This document shows, in pieces, positions 1 to 9,358 of a stretch of 64,000 bases of DNA. Source of the DNA: Agrobacterium tumefaciens (lineage in GTDB: Bacteria; Pseudomonadota; Alphaproteobacteria; Rhizobiales; Rhizobiaceae); assembly GCA_025560025.1 (NCBI GenBank), contig CP048485.1:248001-312000 (forward strand), written 5' to 3'. Positions within the stretch are counted from its first letter, which is position 1. Each line of letters begins with the position of its first letter. The position numbers and the translations under genes are program-made. The notes beneath the pieces are model-generated. The model searched no databases, had not been told where the DNA came from, and saw nothing but the letters and a program-made list of their open reading frames with translations.

Positions 1-130
1 TGGTTCCGACCTCATGCCCGGCAAGATCGGTGCCGGCGCATTCTGGACCGGCATGATCGATTTCGTCGGCGGCAAGTCCGCCGATCAGGTCGCGAGCGAT
101 ATCCAGAAGGCCTGGGACGGCCTGAAGTAA
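1..130 (+). CDS. aglE: Alpha-glucoside ABC transporter substrate-binding protein, C-terminal fragment
   Basis: Only the last 42 codons are present; the gene begins outside the window. The reading frame starts at base 2 and ends with TAA at 128-130. The visible tail (PGKIGAGAFWTGMIDFVGGK, ending KAWDGLK) looks like the C-terminus of a family 1 extracellular sugar-binding protein. The identification as AglE rests mainly on position: it sits 105 bases upstream of aglF in a cluster that also holds aglG, aglA and aglK. It would bind sucrose, maltose, trehalose or related alpha-glucosides in the periplasm and deliver them to AglFG. Confidence 0.8.
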   Translation, partial: GSDLMPGKIGAGAFWTGMIDFVGGKSADQVASDIQKAWDGLK

Positions 131-235
131 AGATATCGGATCAGGCCCGGCGGTTTGCTGCCGGGCCCTTACCAACGGCGCTGCCCCGACGACCGCATAA
201 ATCAGCGCGGCGCGGAGAGGATCAAGGGAGGGAAC

Positions 236-1249
236 ATGGCTCAACAACTCGTTTCGGCCATCGGCGTGATGGTGGCGGGGGTCTTTGCCTGCGCTGCTTA
301 TTACTGGCTATCCGATAAAGTGCTTCAGGCGATCTTTCCTGTCCGCGCGGGAGACGTGTTGCAGGCATCCCGCAACCTCAATCGCCGCGCGGCGGTCCGG
401 CCCTGGCTGTTCATCGGCCCGGCTTTGATCCTCCTGCTGGTCTATCTGGTCTACCCCGTCATCGCCACGCTGATCCTGTCCTTCTATGACCGGACCGGCA
501 GCGAATTCGTCGGTCTCGCCAATTATCGCTGGGCGTTTTTCGATGCCGGTTTCCGGCAGTCGATCTTCAACAATATTCTCTGGCTCGCCGTCGTGCCGGC
601 CGCCTGCACCTTTTTCGGCCTCGTCATCGCCGTCATGACCGATCGCATCTGGTGGGGCAACATCGCCAAATCCATCGTCTTCATGCCGATGGCGATTTCC
701 TTCGTCGGTGCCTCCGTCATCTGGAAATTCATCTATGAATACCGTGCCGAAGGGCAGGTGCAGATCGGCCTCTTGAACGCCACCGTCGAGTTTTTCGGCG
801 GCAATCCCGAAGTCTGGATTTCCATGCCCTTCTGGAACAATTTCTTCCTAATGATCATCCTCATCTGGATCCAGACCGGTTTCGCCATGGTCATCCTGTC
901 GGCGGCGCTGCGCGGCATCCCTGAAGAAACCATCGAGGCCGCCGTCATCGACGGGGCCAATGGCTGGCAGATCTTCTGGAAGATCATGGTTCCGCAGATC
1001 TGGGGCACCATCGCCGTCGTCTGGACGACGATCACCATTCTCGTGCTCAAAGTTTTCGACATCGTGCTGACCATGACCAACGGTCAATGGAACACCATGG
1101 TTCTCGCCAATCTCATGTTCGACTGGATGTTCCGCGGCGGCGGCGACAGCGGCCGAAGTGCGGTCATCGCGCTCATCATCATGGCGGCCGTCACCCCCAT
1201 CATGGTCTGGAACATCCGCCAGGCAAACCGCGAGATGGAGGGCCGCTGA
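236..1249 (+). CDS. aglF: Alpha-glucoside ABC transporter permease AglF
   Basis: 337-residue inner-membrane permease of the MalF type. Residues 1-35 hold an extra N-terminal membrane segment. A second membrane segment (PWLFIGPALILLLVYLVYP) then leads into the usual six-helix permease core. The EAA loop that contacts the ATPase is visible as EAAVIDGANGWQIFWKIMVP. I chose the ATG at 236 because a strong ribosome binding site (AGGGAGGGA) lies just before it; an in-frame start at 155 has no such site and falls in the aglE trailer. One base separates its stop from the aglG start, so the two are translationally coupled. Partner of AglG and AglK. Confidence 0.92.
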   Translation: MAQQLVSAIGVMVAGVFACAAYYWLSDKVLQAIFPVRAGDVLQASRNLNRRAAVRPWLFIGPALILLLVYLVYPVIATLILSFYDRTGSEFVGLANYRWAFFDAGFRQSIFNNILWLAVVPAACTFFGLVIAVMTDRIWWGNIAKSIVFMPMAISFVGASVIWKFIYEYRAEGQVQIGLLNATVEFFGGNPEVWISMPFWNNFFLMIILIWIQTGFAMVILSAALRGIPEETIEAAVIDGANGWQIFWKIMVPQIWGTIAVVWTTITILVLKVFDIVLTMTNGQWNTMVLANLMFDWMFRGGGDSGRSAVIALIIMAAVTPIMVWNIRQANREMEGR

Positions 1250-1250
1250 G

Positions 1251-2411
1251 ATGAATATTTTCAAACGCCTTCGCCGCGTCGGCCTGCCACGCCTCATCGT
1301 CCATGCCAGCGTTCTGGTCGTCGTGCTGCTCTGGCTCCTGCCAACCCTCGGCATTCTGGTCAGCTCGCTGCGCGACAAGGACCAGATCACGGTCTCCGGC
1401 TGGTGGACGGCCTTCTCCAGTTCCGAACAGACCTCGGCGGTTCGCCTCGCCGATGCTTCGGTGCAGAAGCAGGATGGCAGCCGCTATGTCATATCAGGCA
1501 ATGTTTTCGAAAGCGGACAGGGCGGCAAGGTTGCAGCCTTCGGCGTTCGCGTACAGGAACCCACGGCGTTCAAAGCCGGCGAGGCGGCCGATATCGGTGA
1601 CGGCGAAACATTGCTCGTTAATACGGACGGCACCTATGAATACAGCAAGGCCGCGAGCTTTGAAGGTTCTCGCGGCAAGCGCGTCTATATCTCCGTCGCG
1701 ACGCCGCCCGTCTTCACACTCGATAATTATCGCACGGTCCTGACCTCGGAAGGCATCGGCCAGTCCTTCGTCAACTCACTCACCGTGGCTGTGCCGGCAA
1801 CCGTCATCCCTATCCTCATTGCCGCCTTCGCCGCCTATGCGCTGTCATGGATGAGCTTCTCCGGCCGCAATCTGCTGATTGCCATGGTGGTGGGCCTGAT
1901 CGTCGTGCCGCTGCAAATGTCGCTGATCCCGCTTCTCAGGCTCTATAATGAAATCGGCACCATCTTCGGTGTGCCGTCCAAGACCTATGCCGGCATCTGG
2001 CTGGCGCACACCGCCTTCGGTCTGCCGCTCGCCATCTATCTGCTGCGCAACTATATTTCCGGCCTGCCGAAGGAGATCATCGAAAGCGCCCGTGTGGATG
2101 GCGCGAGCGATTTTGAAATCTTCGTCAAGATCATCCTGCCGCTCTCTTTCCCGGCGCTCGCCTCCTTCGCCATCTTCCAGTTCCTGTGGACCTGGAACGA
2201 CCTGCTCGTCGCCATGGTCTTCCTCGGCACGCAGAAGGACGAGCTGGTGCTGACCGGCGCGCTCAATGCGCTGCTCGGTTCGCGCGGCGGCAATTGGGAA
2301 ATCCTCACCGCCTCGGCCTTCGTCACCATCGTTGTGCCGCTCAGCGTTTTCTTCGCCCTTCAACGTTATCTCGTGCGTGGCCTGCTCGCAGGCTCCGTCA
2401 AGGGAGGCTGA
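1251..2411 (+). CDS. aglG: Alpha-glucoside ABC transporter permease AglG
   Basis: 386-residue inner-membrane permease of the MalG type, longer than the roughly 280 residues usual for MalG. A first membrane helix near residues 15-40 is followed by a hydrophilic stretch of about 110 residues, probably periplasmic. After that comes the standard permease domain with an EAA-type loop (ESARVDGASDFEIFVKIILP). The start at 1251 follows the aglF stop by one base; a longer frame beginning at 1158 lies wholly inside aglF. It pairs with AglF to form the channel for alpha-glucosides, powered by AglK. I cannot tell from sequence what the insertion does; docking of AglE is a reasonable guess. Confidence 0.92.
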   Translation: MNIFKRLRRVGLPRLIVHASVLVVVLLWLLPTLGILVSSLRDKDQITVSGWWTAFSSSEQTSAVRLADASVQKQDGSRYVISGNVFESGQGGKVAAFGVRVQEPTAFKAGEAADIGDGETLLVNTDGTYEYSKAASFEGSRGKRVYISVATPPVFTLDNYRTVLTSEGIGQSFVNSLTVAVPATVIPILIAAFAAYALSWMSFSGRNLLIAMVVGLIVVPLQMSLIPLLRLYNEIGTIFGVPSKTYAGIWLAHTAFGLPLAIYLLRNYISGLPKEIIESARVDGASDFEIFVKIILPLSFPALASFAIFQFLWTWNDLLVAMVFLGTQKDELVLTGALNALLGSRGGNWEILTASAFVTIVVPLSVFFALQRYLVRGLLAGSVKGG

Positions 2412-2448
2412 TCATTCCATGAACGCCCATACCAGACAGGACACTTCC

Positions 2449-4104
2449 ATGACCGCTTCGGTGACTTCCGCTTTGACGCCCAACAAGGACTGGTGGCGCG
2501 GCGCTGTTATCTATCAGATCTATCCGCGCTCCTATCAGGACTCCAATGGCGACGGCATTGGCGACCTCAAGGGCATCACCGACCGTCTGGCGCATATTGC
2601 CGGCCTTGGTGCCGATGCAATCTGGATTTCGCCCTTCTTCACCTCGCCGATGAAGGATTTCGGTTACGACGTCTCGAATTATATCGATGTTGATCCGATG
2701 TTCGGCACGCTTGCCGATTTCGACGGGCTGATTGCGGAGGCCCATCGCCTCGGTATCCGCGTCATGATCGACCTCGTCATGTCGCACACGTCGGACCAGC
2801 ATCCGTGGTTCGTGGAAAGCCGCGCCAGCCGCAGCAATCCGAAATCGAACTGGTATGTCTGGTCGGATAGCAAGCCGGACGGCACGCCGCCCAATAACTG
2901 GCTGTCGATCTTCGGCGGTTCCGCCTGGCAGTGGGATCCGACCCGCATGCAATATTACATGCATAACTTCCTGACCTCGCAGCCGGACCTCAACCTGCAT
3001 AATCCGGAAGTGCAGGAAGAGCTGCTGAACATCACCCGCTTCTGGTTGAAGCGTGGCGTCGATGGTTTCCGCCTCGACACCATCAATTTCTATTTCCATG
3101 ACCTTGAGCTGCGCGACAACCCGGCGCTGGCGCCGGAGCGCCGCAATGCCTCCACCGCCCCGGCGGTCAATCCCTATAACTTCCAGGAGCATCTCTACGA
3201 CAAGAACCGCCCGGAAAATATCGCCTTCCTGAAGCGCTTCCGCGCGGTGCTGGACGAGTTTCCGGATATCGCCGCCGTCGGCGAAGTCGGTGACAGCCAG
3301 CGCGGTCTCGAAATCGTCGGCGAATATACATCCGGCGATGACAAGATGCAGATGTGCTACGCCTTCGAATTCCTGGCGCCCGATGCGCTCACACCGCAGC
3401 GCGTCGCCGATGTGCAGGCGGATTTTGCAAAGGCCGCACCGGAAGGCTGGGCCTGCTGGGCCTTCTCCAACCACGATGTCGTGCGCCATGTCAGCCGCTG
3501 GGGCGAGCATGTCGAAGATAAGGACGCCTTCGCCAAGGTGCTTTCGGCGCTGCTGATGACGCAGCGCGGCTCCGTCTGCATCTATGAGGGCGAGGAGCTC
3601 GGCCTCACCGAAGCGGATATCGCTTTCGAAGATTTGCAGGATCCCTACGGCATCCAGTTCTGGCCGGAATTCAAGGGCCGCGACGGTTGCCGCACGCCGA
3701 TGGTGTGGGATGCCGGTCATGCGCAGGCGGGCTTCTCGACGTCGGAAAAGACGTGGCTGCCCATTCCGGCCGAGCACAAGCAGCGCGCCGTCAGCGCCCA
3801 GCAGGGCAACGAGGCCTCGGTGCTGGAACACTACCGCCGTTTCCTGAGCTTCCGCAAAAAGCACCCCGCTTTTGCCAAGGGCGGCATCGAATTCCAGCCG
3901 GTTGAGGGCGAGGTGCTCAGCTACACCCGCACGCTCGGCAACGAAACCGTGCTTTGCCTCTTCAATCTGTCCGCAACGCCGGCAAAGGCCACGTTGCCGG
4001 AAGGGAACTGGGAGGTTCTCGAAGGCCACGGCTTTGCAGGCGGTCTTGAAGGCAGAAGCGTAGAACTTCCGGCATGGGGCGCATTCTTCGCCCGTTACGC
4101 CTGA
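2449..4104 (+). CDS. aglA: Alpha-glucosidase, glycoside hydrolase family 13
   Basis: 551-residue cytoplasmic GH13 enzyme that hydrolyses imported alpha-glucosides to glucose and the partner sugar. The N-terminus WWRGAVIYQIYPRSYQDSNG and the motif GFRLDT are typical. From the chosen start, the nucleophile is Asp210, the acid/base Glu279 (in AAVGEVGDS) and the third carboxylate Asp343 (in SNHDVVRH). There is a C-terminal beta domain. Two starts are possible: ATG 2449, with AGGA about eight bases upstream, and ATG 2419, with AGGGAGG overlapping the aglG stop. I prefer 2449 because the conserved domain begins about 14 residues later, but 2419 would add only ten residues. It lies between the transporter genes and aglK in one operon. 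Confidence 0.93.
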   Translation: MTASVTSALTPNKDWWRGAVIYQIYPRSYQDSNGDGIGDLKGITDRLAHIAGLGADAIWISPFFTSPMKDFGYDVSNYIDVDPMFGTLADFDGLIAEAHRLGIRVMIDLVMSHTSDQHPWFVESRASRSNPKSNWYVWSDSKPDGTPPNNWLSIFGGSAWQWDPTRMQYYMHNFLTSQPDLNLHNPEVQEELLNITRFWLKRGVDGFRLDTINFYFHDLELRDNPALAPERRNASTAPAVNPYNFQEHLYDKNRPENIAFLKRFRAVLDEFPDIAAVGEVGDSQRGLEIVGEYTSGDDKMQMCYAFEFLAPDALTPQRVADVQADFAKAAPEGWACWAFSNHDVVRHVSRWGEHVEDKDAFAKVLSALLMTQRGSVCIYEGEELGLTEADIAFEDLQDPYGIQFWPEFKGRDGCRTPMVWDAGHAQAGFSTSEKTWLPIPAEHKQRAVSAQQGNEASVLEHYRRFLSFRKKHPAFAKGGIEFQPVEGEVLSYTRTLGNETVLCLFNLSATPAKATLPEGNWEVLEGHGFAGGLEGRSVELPAWGAFFARYA

Positions 4105-4124
4105 CAGATGAGGGAGGAACACCC

Positions 4125-5213
4125 ATGACAAGTCTCGTTCTCAAGGATATCCGCAAATCATACGGGCAGGTGAAGGTCCTGCACGGCATCGATCTTCAGA
4201 TCGAACAGGGCGAATTCATCGTTTTCGTCGGTCCCTCGGGCTGCGGAAAATCGACGCTGCTGCGCATGATCGCCGGTCTGGAGGAAATCACCGGCGGCGA
4301 GATGTATATTGACGGCCAGCTTGTCAATGAAATCCCGCCCTCGCGGCGGGGCATTGCCATGGTGTTCCAGTCCTATGCGCTTTATCCGCATATGACCGTC
4401 TATGACAACATGGCCTTCGGCATGAAGATCGCGAAAGAGAACAAGCAGGAGATCGACCGCCGCGTTCGCGCCGCCGCTGAAATCCTGCAACTGACGCAAT
4501 ATCTGGAGCGTCTGCCCAAGGCGCTCTCCGGCGGCCAGCGGCAGCGTGTCGCCATCGGCCGCGCCATTTGCCGCAATCCCAAGGTCTTCCTGTTCGATGA
4601 GCCCTTGTCGAACCTCGATGCGGCGCTGCGTGTCGCCACCCGCATCGAGATCGCCAAGCTCAACGAGCAGATGGCCGATACCACGATGATCTACGTCACC
4701 CACGACCAGGTGGAGGCGATGACGCTGGCGGATCGTATCGTCGTTCTGAATGCCGGTCGTGTGGAGCAGGTGGGTGCGCCGCTCGAACTTTACGAAAGGC
4801 CGGCCAATCTCTTCGTGGCGCGCTTCATCGGCTCGCCCGCCATGAACATCATCGCTGCAAAGATCACCGGAACGGGTGAGCGGACCTCAATCGAACTTGC
4901 CGGCGGCAAGACGCTCGCCGTTTATGTTCCCACGCCCGCAACCGAAAAGGGCAAGGCGGCAAGCTTCGGTGTGCGGCCGGAAGATCTGAGCATCGTCACC
5001 GGGGACGATTATCTTTTCGAGGGAAAAGTCGCGATCGTCGAGGCGCTCGGCGAAGTGACGCTGCTTTATCTCGAAGCGCCCAAGGGGCAGGAACCGATCA
5101 TCGTCAAGGTGCCGGGCATCGTTTCCGTCGGCAAGGGTGAAACCCTGCGTTTTGCCGCACCGCAGGAAAAGCTTCATCTCTTCGACGCCGACGGCAAGAC
5201 CTATCGCAGGTAA
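4125..5213 (+). CDS. aglK: Alpha-glucoside ABC transporter ATP-binding protein
   Basis: 362-residue ATPase of the MalK/UgpC type that powers AglFG. The Walker A motif GPSGCGKST is at residues 36-44, the signature LSGGQ at 134-138, Walker B FLFDEP at 155-160 and the switch histidine at about 193 (VTHDQ). The last 130 residues form the TOBE/MalK-type regulatory domain (FGVRPEDL). The start at 4125 is set by AGGGAGGA nine bases upstream; the frame also runs back into aglA. It ends the operon and is followed at once by a terminator. Confidence 0.95.
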   Translation: MTSLVLKDIRKSYGQVKVLHGIDLQIEQGEFIVFVGPSGCGKSTLLRMIAGLEEITGGEMYIDGQLVNEIPPSRRGIAMVFQSYALYPHMTVYDNMAFGMKIAKENKQEIDRRVRAAAEILQLTQYLERLPKALSGGQRQRVAIGRAICRNPKVFLFDEPLSNLDAALRVATRIEIAKLNEQMADTTMIYVTHDQVEAMTLADRIVVLNAGRVEQVGAPLELYERPANLFVARFIGSPAMNIIAAKITGTGERTSIELAGGKTLAVYVPTPATEKGKAASFGVRPEDLSIVTGDDYLFEGKVAIVEALGEVTLLYLEAPKGQEPIIVKVPGIVSVGKGETLRFAAPQEKLHLFDADGKTYRR

Positions 5214-5235
5214 TTGCCATCGATACCGAACCAAG

Positions 5236-5278
5236 CCCCGGAAAGCCTTTGTTCCGGGGTTTCCTCTGGCCTTTTTTG
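5236..5278 (+). terminator. Intrinsic terminator of the agl operon
   Basis: A perfect 8-bp stem CCCCGGAA/TTCCGGGG with an 8-base loop (5236-5259) is followed by a T-rich tail reaching 5278. It lies 23 bases after the aglK stop and closes the aglEFGAK transcript. Confidence 0.85.
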
Positions 5279-5453
5279 CCGCTGTGGAAAAACGTTGAAA
5301 ATGTCCCGCTTCCGGTCTGTTTAAGCCTGCGCTGATATGAATTGTTAAAGACTATGGCCTAGTTTCTATCCATTGATAGAGCATGGGAGTCCGGGCGTGC
5401 AGAGCAGTGCGGGTGTCATCAGGAATAACTACCTGAGCAAGGAAGAATCCTTC

Positions 5454-5810
5454 ATGTACGACCGCGAAAGCCGGTTTCGCATGGAAGATACCATGAATGC
5501 GGCGCGCATCGAATATACTGAAAAGGCCGTCATGCACATGGCGGCGCGGCGCTGCGACGTCATCCGCATCTCCCAGACGGAAGCCGTGCTGGCGCTGATA
5601 ACGAAATACAATCTCCCCAACCAGTTCTATCTCGATATTCCCGACGCCCGTATCAGCAAAATCGGCTGCGTTCTGTTGCGCGTCAACGCGAACAACACCA
5701 TCCACGTCCGCTTCCTGCGCATGCTGACGCAGAAGGAACTGGACCGCATCTTCGTGTTCAGCACGCATCCGGCGCATAGGGACCGGAAGCTGGATATCCG
5801 GTCGTTCTAA
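5454..5810 (+). CDS. Degenerate PilZ-like domain protein
   Basis: 118 residues, cytoplasmic, no membrane segment. The pattern CDVIRIS (residues 34-40), LPNQFYLDIPD (54-64) and GCVLLRV (71-77), then IHVRFLRM, follows the strand order of PilZ domains. The c-di-GMP-binding signature is not intact: there is no RxxxR pair, and the D/N-x-S-x-x-G turn reads RISQTEA. It may therefore be a ligand-independent member. The start at 5454 has GGAAGAA seven bases upstream; the frame could also begin at a TTG at 5373, without support. Single-gene unit between the agl terminator and a convergent metallophosphoesterase. Function unknown; the family call is a structural inference. Confidence 0.65.
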   Translation: MYDRESRFRMEDTMNAARIEYTEKAVMHMAARRCDVIRISQTEAVLALITKYNLPNQFYLDIPDARISKIGCVLLRVNANNTIHVRFLRMLTQKELDRIFVFSTHPAHRDRKLDIRSF

Positions 5811-5832
5811 AATCAGATGATCGGCGACGGTC

Positions 5833-7197
5833 TTAAGAAAGCCCGCCCAAAACCGTCTGCTTCAGCTTCACATCCGGCACCTCGGTGAACGCAAGGTCGC
5901 TACGGCCGAAATAGGATTTCTGGTTGGTGGCGGACCAGTCGTTGCAGACCAGCTTGTAGCGCTCTTTCACTTCCGGCTTTTCCGGCATGGCGTAGAGATA
6001 GTCGCCGGTGCGTGCGGTGAGCGGAATGTCGCCGTCCTGATTGCAGCGCTTGAGGATTTGGGCGAGAGCCTCGCCATCCACTTCCGCCACCATCAACTTG
6101 CCGTCGAAACGCAGCGAGGCGTTGAAATCGTAACGCCGAATATCGCCTTCGGGCAGGCCGGCGCCAAACGAAGTGTGGCCGACGAAGCCGACATCCGCGC
6201 CGGTTTTTGCGGCGATGAGCTGCGCCACGTGGCGGCCCGCCTCATCGACGGTCATTGCCTTCGCGGATTTGCCGACGATTGCCCGTTCTTCTGCGGTCAG
6301 GTGCTTTTCGAGTGTCTGTTCGATCAGCGTCTTGAGAGCCGGGGAGGCGGGAGCGCTGCGATCGATCGTGACGGTCTCGATGGCCGCAGCCTTGCCGGGA
6401 GCCGCAATCGTCGCCACCGTCATGGAGGTGCACCATGAGCCGGTATGGACATAGCGGGTAGCGCCCTGTTCATGCACGAAGTTCAGATGGTCATGGCCAC
6501 CCACCAGCAGGGTGCCGTCCGGCAGCAGCGGCAGTATATCGCGGTCGGCGACGACGCCGGCATGGCTGAGAACGATGTTGATCGCATCCGGTTTGACGAT
6601 CCCAGGCAGATTGGCCTTCGCCCATTCGACCGGCTGCGGAATGTCCAGCATCTCGCGTGTGGCCTTCGGATAGGTGTTGATCGCATTGGTGGCGAGACCA
6701 GCCACAACGACCTTCCGTCCGCCGACGCTTACTTCGGCGCTGGCCGCCGCATAGGGTTTGCTGTTGCGCTTGTCGATGATGTTGGAAAGCACGGTGATGC
6801 CGAGCGCCTGCGCGCGGCTGACGAAATTGGCGAGATCATTGTCGATATCGGGCTCATGATTGCCGATATTGATAACGGTGGGGGCGAGTTTTGCGAGCGC
6901 TGCCAGGAATGTCCATTCGATCTCGCCGGCCGAACGCGCGGCCACGGCATTGCCGATCTCAAACAGGTCGCCGTTCAGCAAGATGATATGGGACGCCTTG
7001 TCGGCAGCGATGCGCGTTTCGATGGCTGCGAGAAGTTGGCCGATGCGCTCATAGGCCGAATGCAGGTCGGAGATGACGATTGCACGCAGCGCCACGTCCT
7101 GCGCCATCGCTGGCTTTGCAGCCACCATCAGCGGCAACAGGGCGGTGCCCGCCATAAGCTTCAGCACATCGCGGCGTTTGCTCGAGAAAATCGTCAT
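5833..7197 (-). CDS. Exported metallophosphoesterase, 5'-nucleotidase/UshA-like
   Basis: 454 residues. The N-terminus has a twin-arginine-like signal (SSKRRDVLKLMAGTALLP) with likely cleavage after PAMA. The catalytic di-metal motifs are in order: ISDLHSAY, NGDLFE, GNHEPD, LSHAG and GGHDHLN. The C-terminal half resembles the 5'-nucleotidase substrate domain (VGHTSFGAGLPEGDIRRYDF, DYLYAMPEKPEVK). The likely role is periplasmic dephosphorylation of nucleotides or other phosphate esters; the exact substrate cannot be read. The start at 7197 places the signal peptide correctly; ATGs up to nine codons upstream are possible. It converges on the PilZ-like gene with 22 bases between them. Confidence 0.8.
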   Translation of the reverse strand: MTIFSSKRRDVLKLMAGTALLPLMVAAKPAMAQDVALRAIVISDLHSAYERIGQLLAAIETRIAADKASHIILLNGDLFEIGNAVAARSAGEIEWTFLAALAKLAPTVINIGNHEPDIDNDLANFVSRAQALGITVLSNIIDKRNSKPYAAASAEVSVGGRKVVVAGLATNAINTYPKATREMLDIPQPVEWAKANLPGIVKPDAINIVLSHAGVVADRDILPLLPDGTLLVGGHDHLNFVHEQGATRYVHTGSWCTSMTVATIAAPGKAAAIETVTIDRSAPASPALKTLIEQTLEKHLTAEERAIVGKSAKAMTVDEAGRHVAQLIAAKTGADVGFVGHTSFGAGLPEGDIRRYDFNASLRFDGKLMVAEVDGEALAQILKRCNQDGDIPLTARTGDYLYAMPEKPEVKERYKLVCNDWSATNQKSYFGRSDLAFTEVPDVKLKQTVLGGLS

Positions 7198-7413
7198 GTC
7201 AGGCCCCATCATCCGAAACTGCACCGCCGTCCCGCGGCTGGCTGAGAAGGCCCTAAAGGGCGATCATCACAGCCGCATGACAAGTCTGACGTTTAAGGCA
7301 TGGGAAATAAAGCGGTTTCTGCGCCAGCTCTCGGCGATGAGAGGTGCATTCAGGCGATGCCGCAAAGTGGGGTTGAAAGGCGAAAGCCGCACCCGGCCTT
7401 CGCCCATCAAAAA

Positions 7414-9234
7414 TCAATGGAACAGGACGCTGGCGCCCTGATCGGCTGGACCGGCATTGCGGCGGAAGGGGGCGAAAAGCTCGCGGCCCATGCCCCATTC
7501 ATTGCCGGAAAGATCGGCGCGCGCCGGTTCGCGTTTCGCCAGTTCAGCGGCCGAAACGAGCACTTCCAGCGTGCCTGAGATTGCGTCCAGACGGATGATG
7601 TCGCCATCGCGGATAAGCGAGATCGGGCCGCAATCGGAAGCTTCCGGCGTGACATGGATGGCGGCCGGCACCTTGCCGGAAGCGCCGGACATGCGCCCGT
7701 CGGTCACCAGGGCCACCTTGAAGCCGCGATCCTGCAGCACGCCGAGCGGCGGCGTCAGGCGGTGCAGCTCAGGCATGCCATTGGCCTTCGGCCCCTGGAA
7801 GCGGACGACGGCGATGAAGTCGCGGTTGAGCTTGCCATCCTTGAACGCGTCCTGAAGCTCCTGCTGGTCGTGGAACACGATAGCCGGCGCTTCGATGATG
7901 TGGCGTTCCGGCTTGACGGCGGAAATCTTGATAACCGATTTGCCGAGATTGCCCGTCAGCATCTTCAGTCCGCCGGTCGGCTGGAACGGGGTCTCGATGC
8001 TGGAAAGCACCTTCGGATCGTGGCTTTGCTCGGGCGAGGGCTGGCGGGTGACGGCGCCCTTTTCATCGAGCTTCGCATCCACGGTATAAGCTGAGAGGCC
8101 CTGTCCGAAGACGGTGCGCACATCATCATGCACGAAGCCCTGTTTCAAAAGCTGCTTGATAAGGAAGCCCATGCCGCCGGCGGCGTGGAAGTGGTTCACA
8201 TCGGCAAGACCGTTGGGGTAAACGCGGGCGAGCAGCGGCACGATGTCGGAAAGATCGGAAATATCCTGCCAGGTGAGGATGATACCGGCGGCGCGCGCCA
8301 TGGCGATCAGATGCATGGTGTGGTTGGTGGAACCACCCGTCGCATGCAGGCCGACGACGCCGTTGACGACGGATCTTTCATCGATCATCTCGCCTGCCGG
8401 CGTGAATTCATTGCCCTGCGCGGTAATCGCCAGCGCCCGCTTCGTTGCCTCGCGCGTCAGCGCATCGCGCAGCGGCGTGCCGGGATTGATGAAGGAGGAA
8501 CCGGGCATGTGGAAACCCATGATTTCCATCAGCATCTGGTTGGAATTGGCGGTGCCGTAGAAGGTGCAGGTGCCGGGGCCGTGATAGGATTTGGATTCCG
8601 CTTCCAGGAGTTCGGCGCGGCCGACCTTGCCTTCGGCATAAAGCTGGCGGATGCGGGATTTCTCGTCATTCGGCAGGCCGGATGTCATCGGGCCGGCGGG
8701 AACGAAGACGGCGGGCAGATGGCCGAAGGCGAGGGCGGCAATGACGAGACCGGGTACGATCTTGTCGCAGACACCGAGATAGACGGCGGCGTCGAACATG
8801 TTGTGCGACAGGCCGATGCCGGCCGCCATGGCGATGGCGTCGCGGGAAAACAGCGAAAGTTCCATGCCGGGCTGGCCTTGCGTCACGCCATCGCACATGG
8901 CGGGAACCGCGCCTGCCACCTGCGCTATGCCGCCCGCTTCTTTGGCCGCATCGCGGATGATCGCCGGGAAAGTCTCATAGGGCTGGTGCGCCGAGAGCAT
9001 GTCGTTATAGGCGGTGATGATGCCGAGATTGGGAACCCGGTCGCCGGCAAGGATGTCCTTGTCGGCGGGGGAACAGACCGCAAATCCATGCGCGAGATTG
9101 CCGCAGGAAAGCACGGAGCGGTGAACGCCTTTTGAGACCTGCAGCCGCAGCCGCTCGAGATAGGTCTCGCGGTAAGGCTTGGAACGTTCGACGATGCGGG
9201 CGGTGATGGCCTGAATGCGGGAATCGGCGGACAT
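7414..9234 (-). CDS. edd: 6-phosphogluconate dehydratase
   Basis: 606 residues, the usual length for Edd. It dehydrates 6-phosphogluconate to 2-keto-3-deoxy-6-phosphogluconate in the Entner-Doudoroff pathway. It belongs to the IlvD/Edd family with an Fe-S cluster: motifs [52 protein letters not shown] and [16 protein letters not shown] are all visible. It is the third gene of zwf-pgl-edd, reading leftwards, 124 bases after pgl. The aldolase gene eda is not in the window. The start at 9234 agrees with family N-termini. Confidence 0.97.
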   Translation of the reverse strand: MSADSRIQAITARIVERSKPYRETYLERLRLQVSKGVHRSVLSCGNLAHGFAVCSPADKDILAGDRVPNLGIITAYNDMLSAHQPYETFPAIIRDAAKEAGGIAQVAGAVPAMCDGVTQGQPGMELSLFSRDAIAMAAGIGLSHNMFDAAVYLGVCDKIVPGLVIAALAFGHLPAVFVPAGPMTSGLPNDEKSRIRQLYAEGKVGRAELLEAESKSYHGPGTCTFYGTANSNQMLMEIMGFHMPGSSFINPGTPLRDALTREATKRALAITAQGNEFTPAGEMIDERSVVNGVVGLHATGGSTNHTMHLIAMARAAGIILTWQDISDLSDIVPLLARVYPNGLADVNHFHAAGGMGFLIKQLLKQGFVHDDVRTVFGQGLSAYTVDAKLDEKGAVTRQPSPEQSHDPKVLSSIETPFQPTGGLKMLTGNLGKSVIKISAVKPERHIIEAPAIVFHDQQELQDAFKDGKLNRDFIAVVRFQGPKANGMPELHRLTPPLGVLQDRGFKVALVTDGRMSGASGKVPAAIHVTPEASDCGPISLIRDGDIIRLDAISGTLEVLVSAAELAKREPARADLSGNEWGMGRELFAPFRRNAGPADQGASVLFH

Positions 9235-9257
9235 GGGCGTTCATCCTGTTCGTTGGT

Positions 9258-9296
9258 CGGCAACCGGCGTTCCGGGAGGTGAACGGCCGGTTGTCG
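9258..9296 (-). promoter_or_regulatory. Intercistronic hairpin between pgl and edd
   Basis: An 11-bp inverted repeat (9258-9268 against 9286-9296, one G-T pair) lies in the 124-base gap, about 23 bases upstream of the edd start. There is no T-run, so it is not a classic terminator. It could be an RNA processing or stability element that sets edd expression apart from zwf-pgl. Confidence 0.4.
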
Positions 9297-9358
9297 TGTT
9301 TCGGTATTCATGTCTTCGGGGCGCTTTCGCAGGCCGCGGAGGCGGCAACCGCGTTGGC

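Noticed and set aside
2398..4131. 577-codon minus-strand ORF
   Set aside because: It lies antisense to aglA, which has complete GH13 motifs. Long antisense frames are common in high-GC codon-biased DNA; no ribosome binding site or domain was seen.
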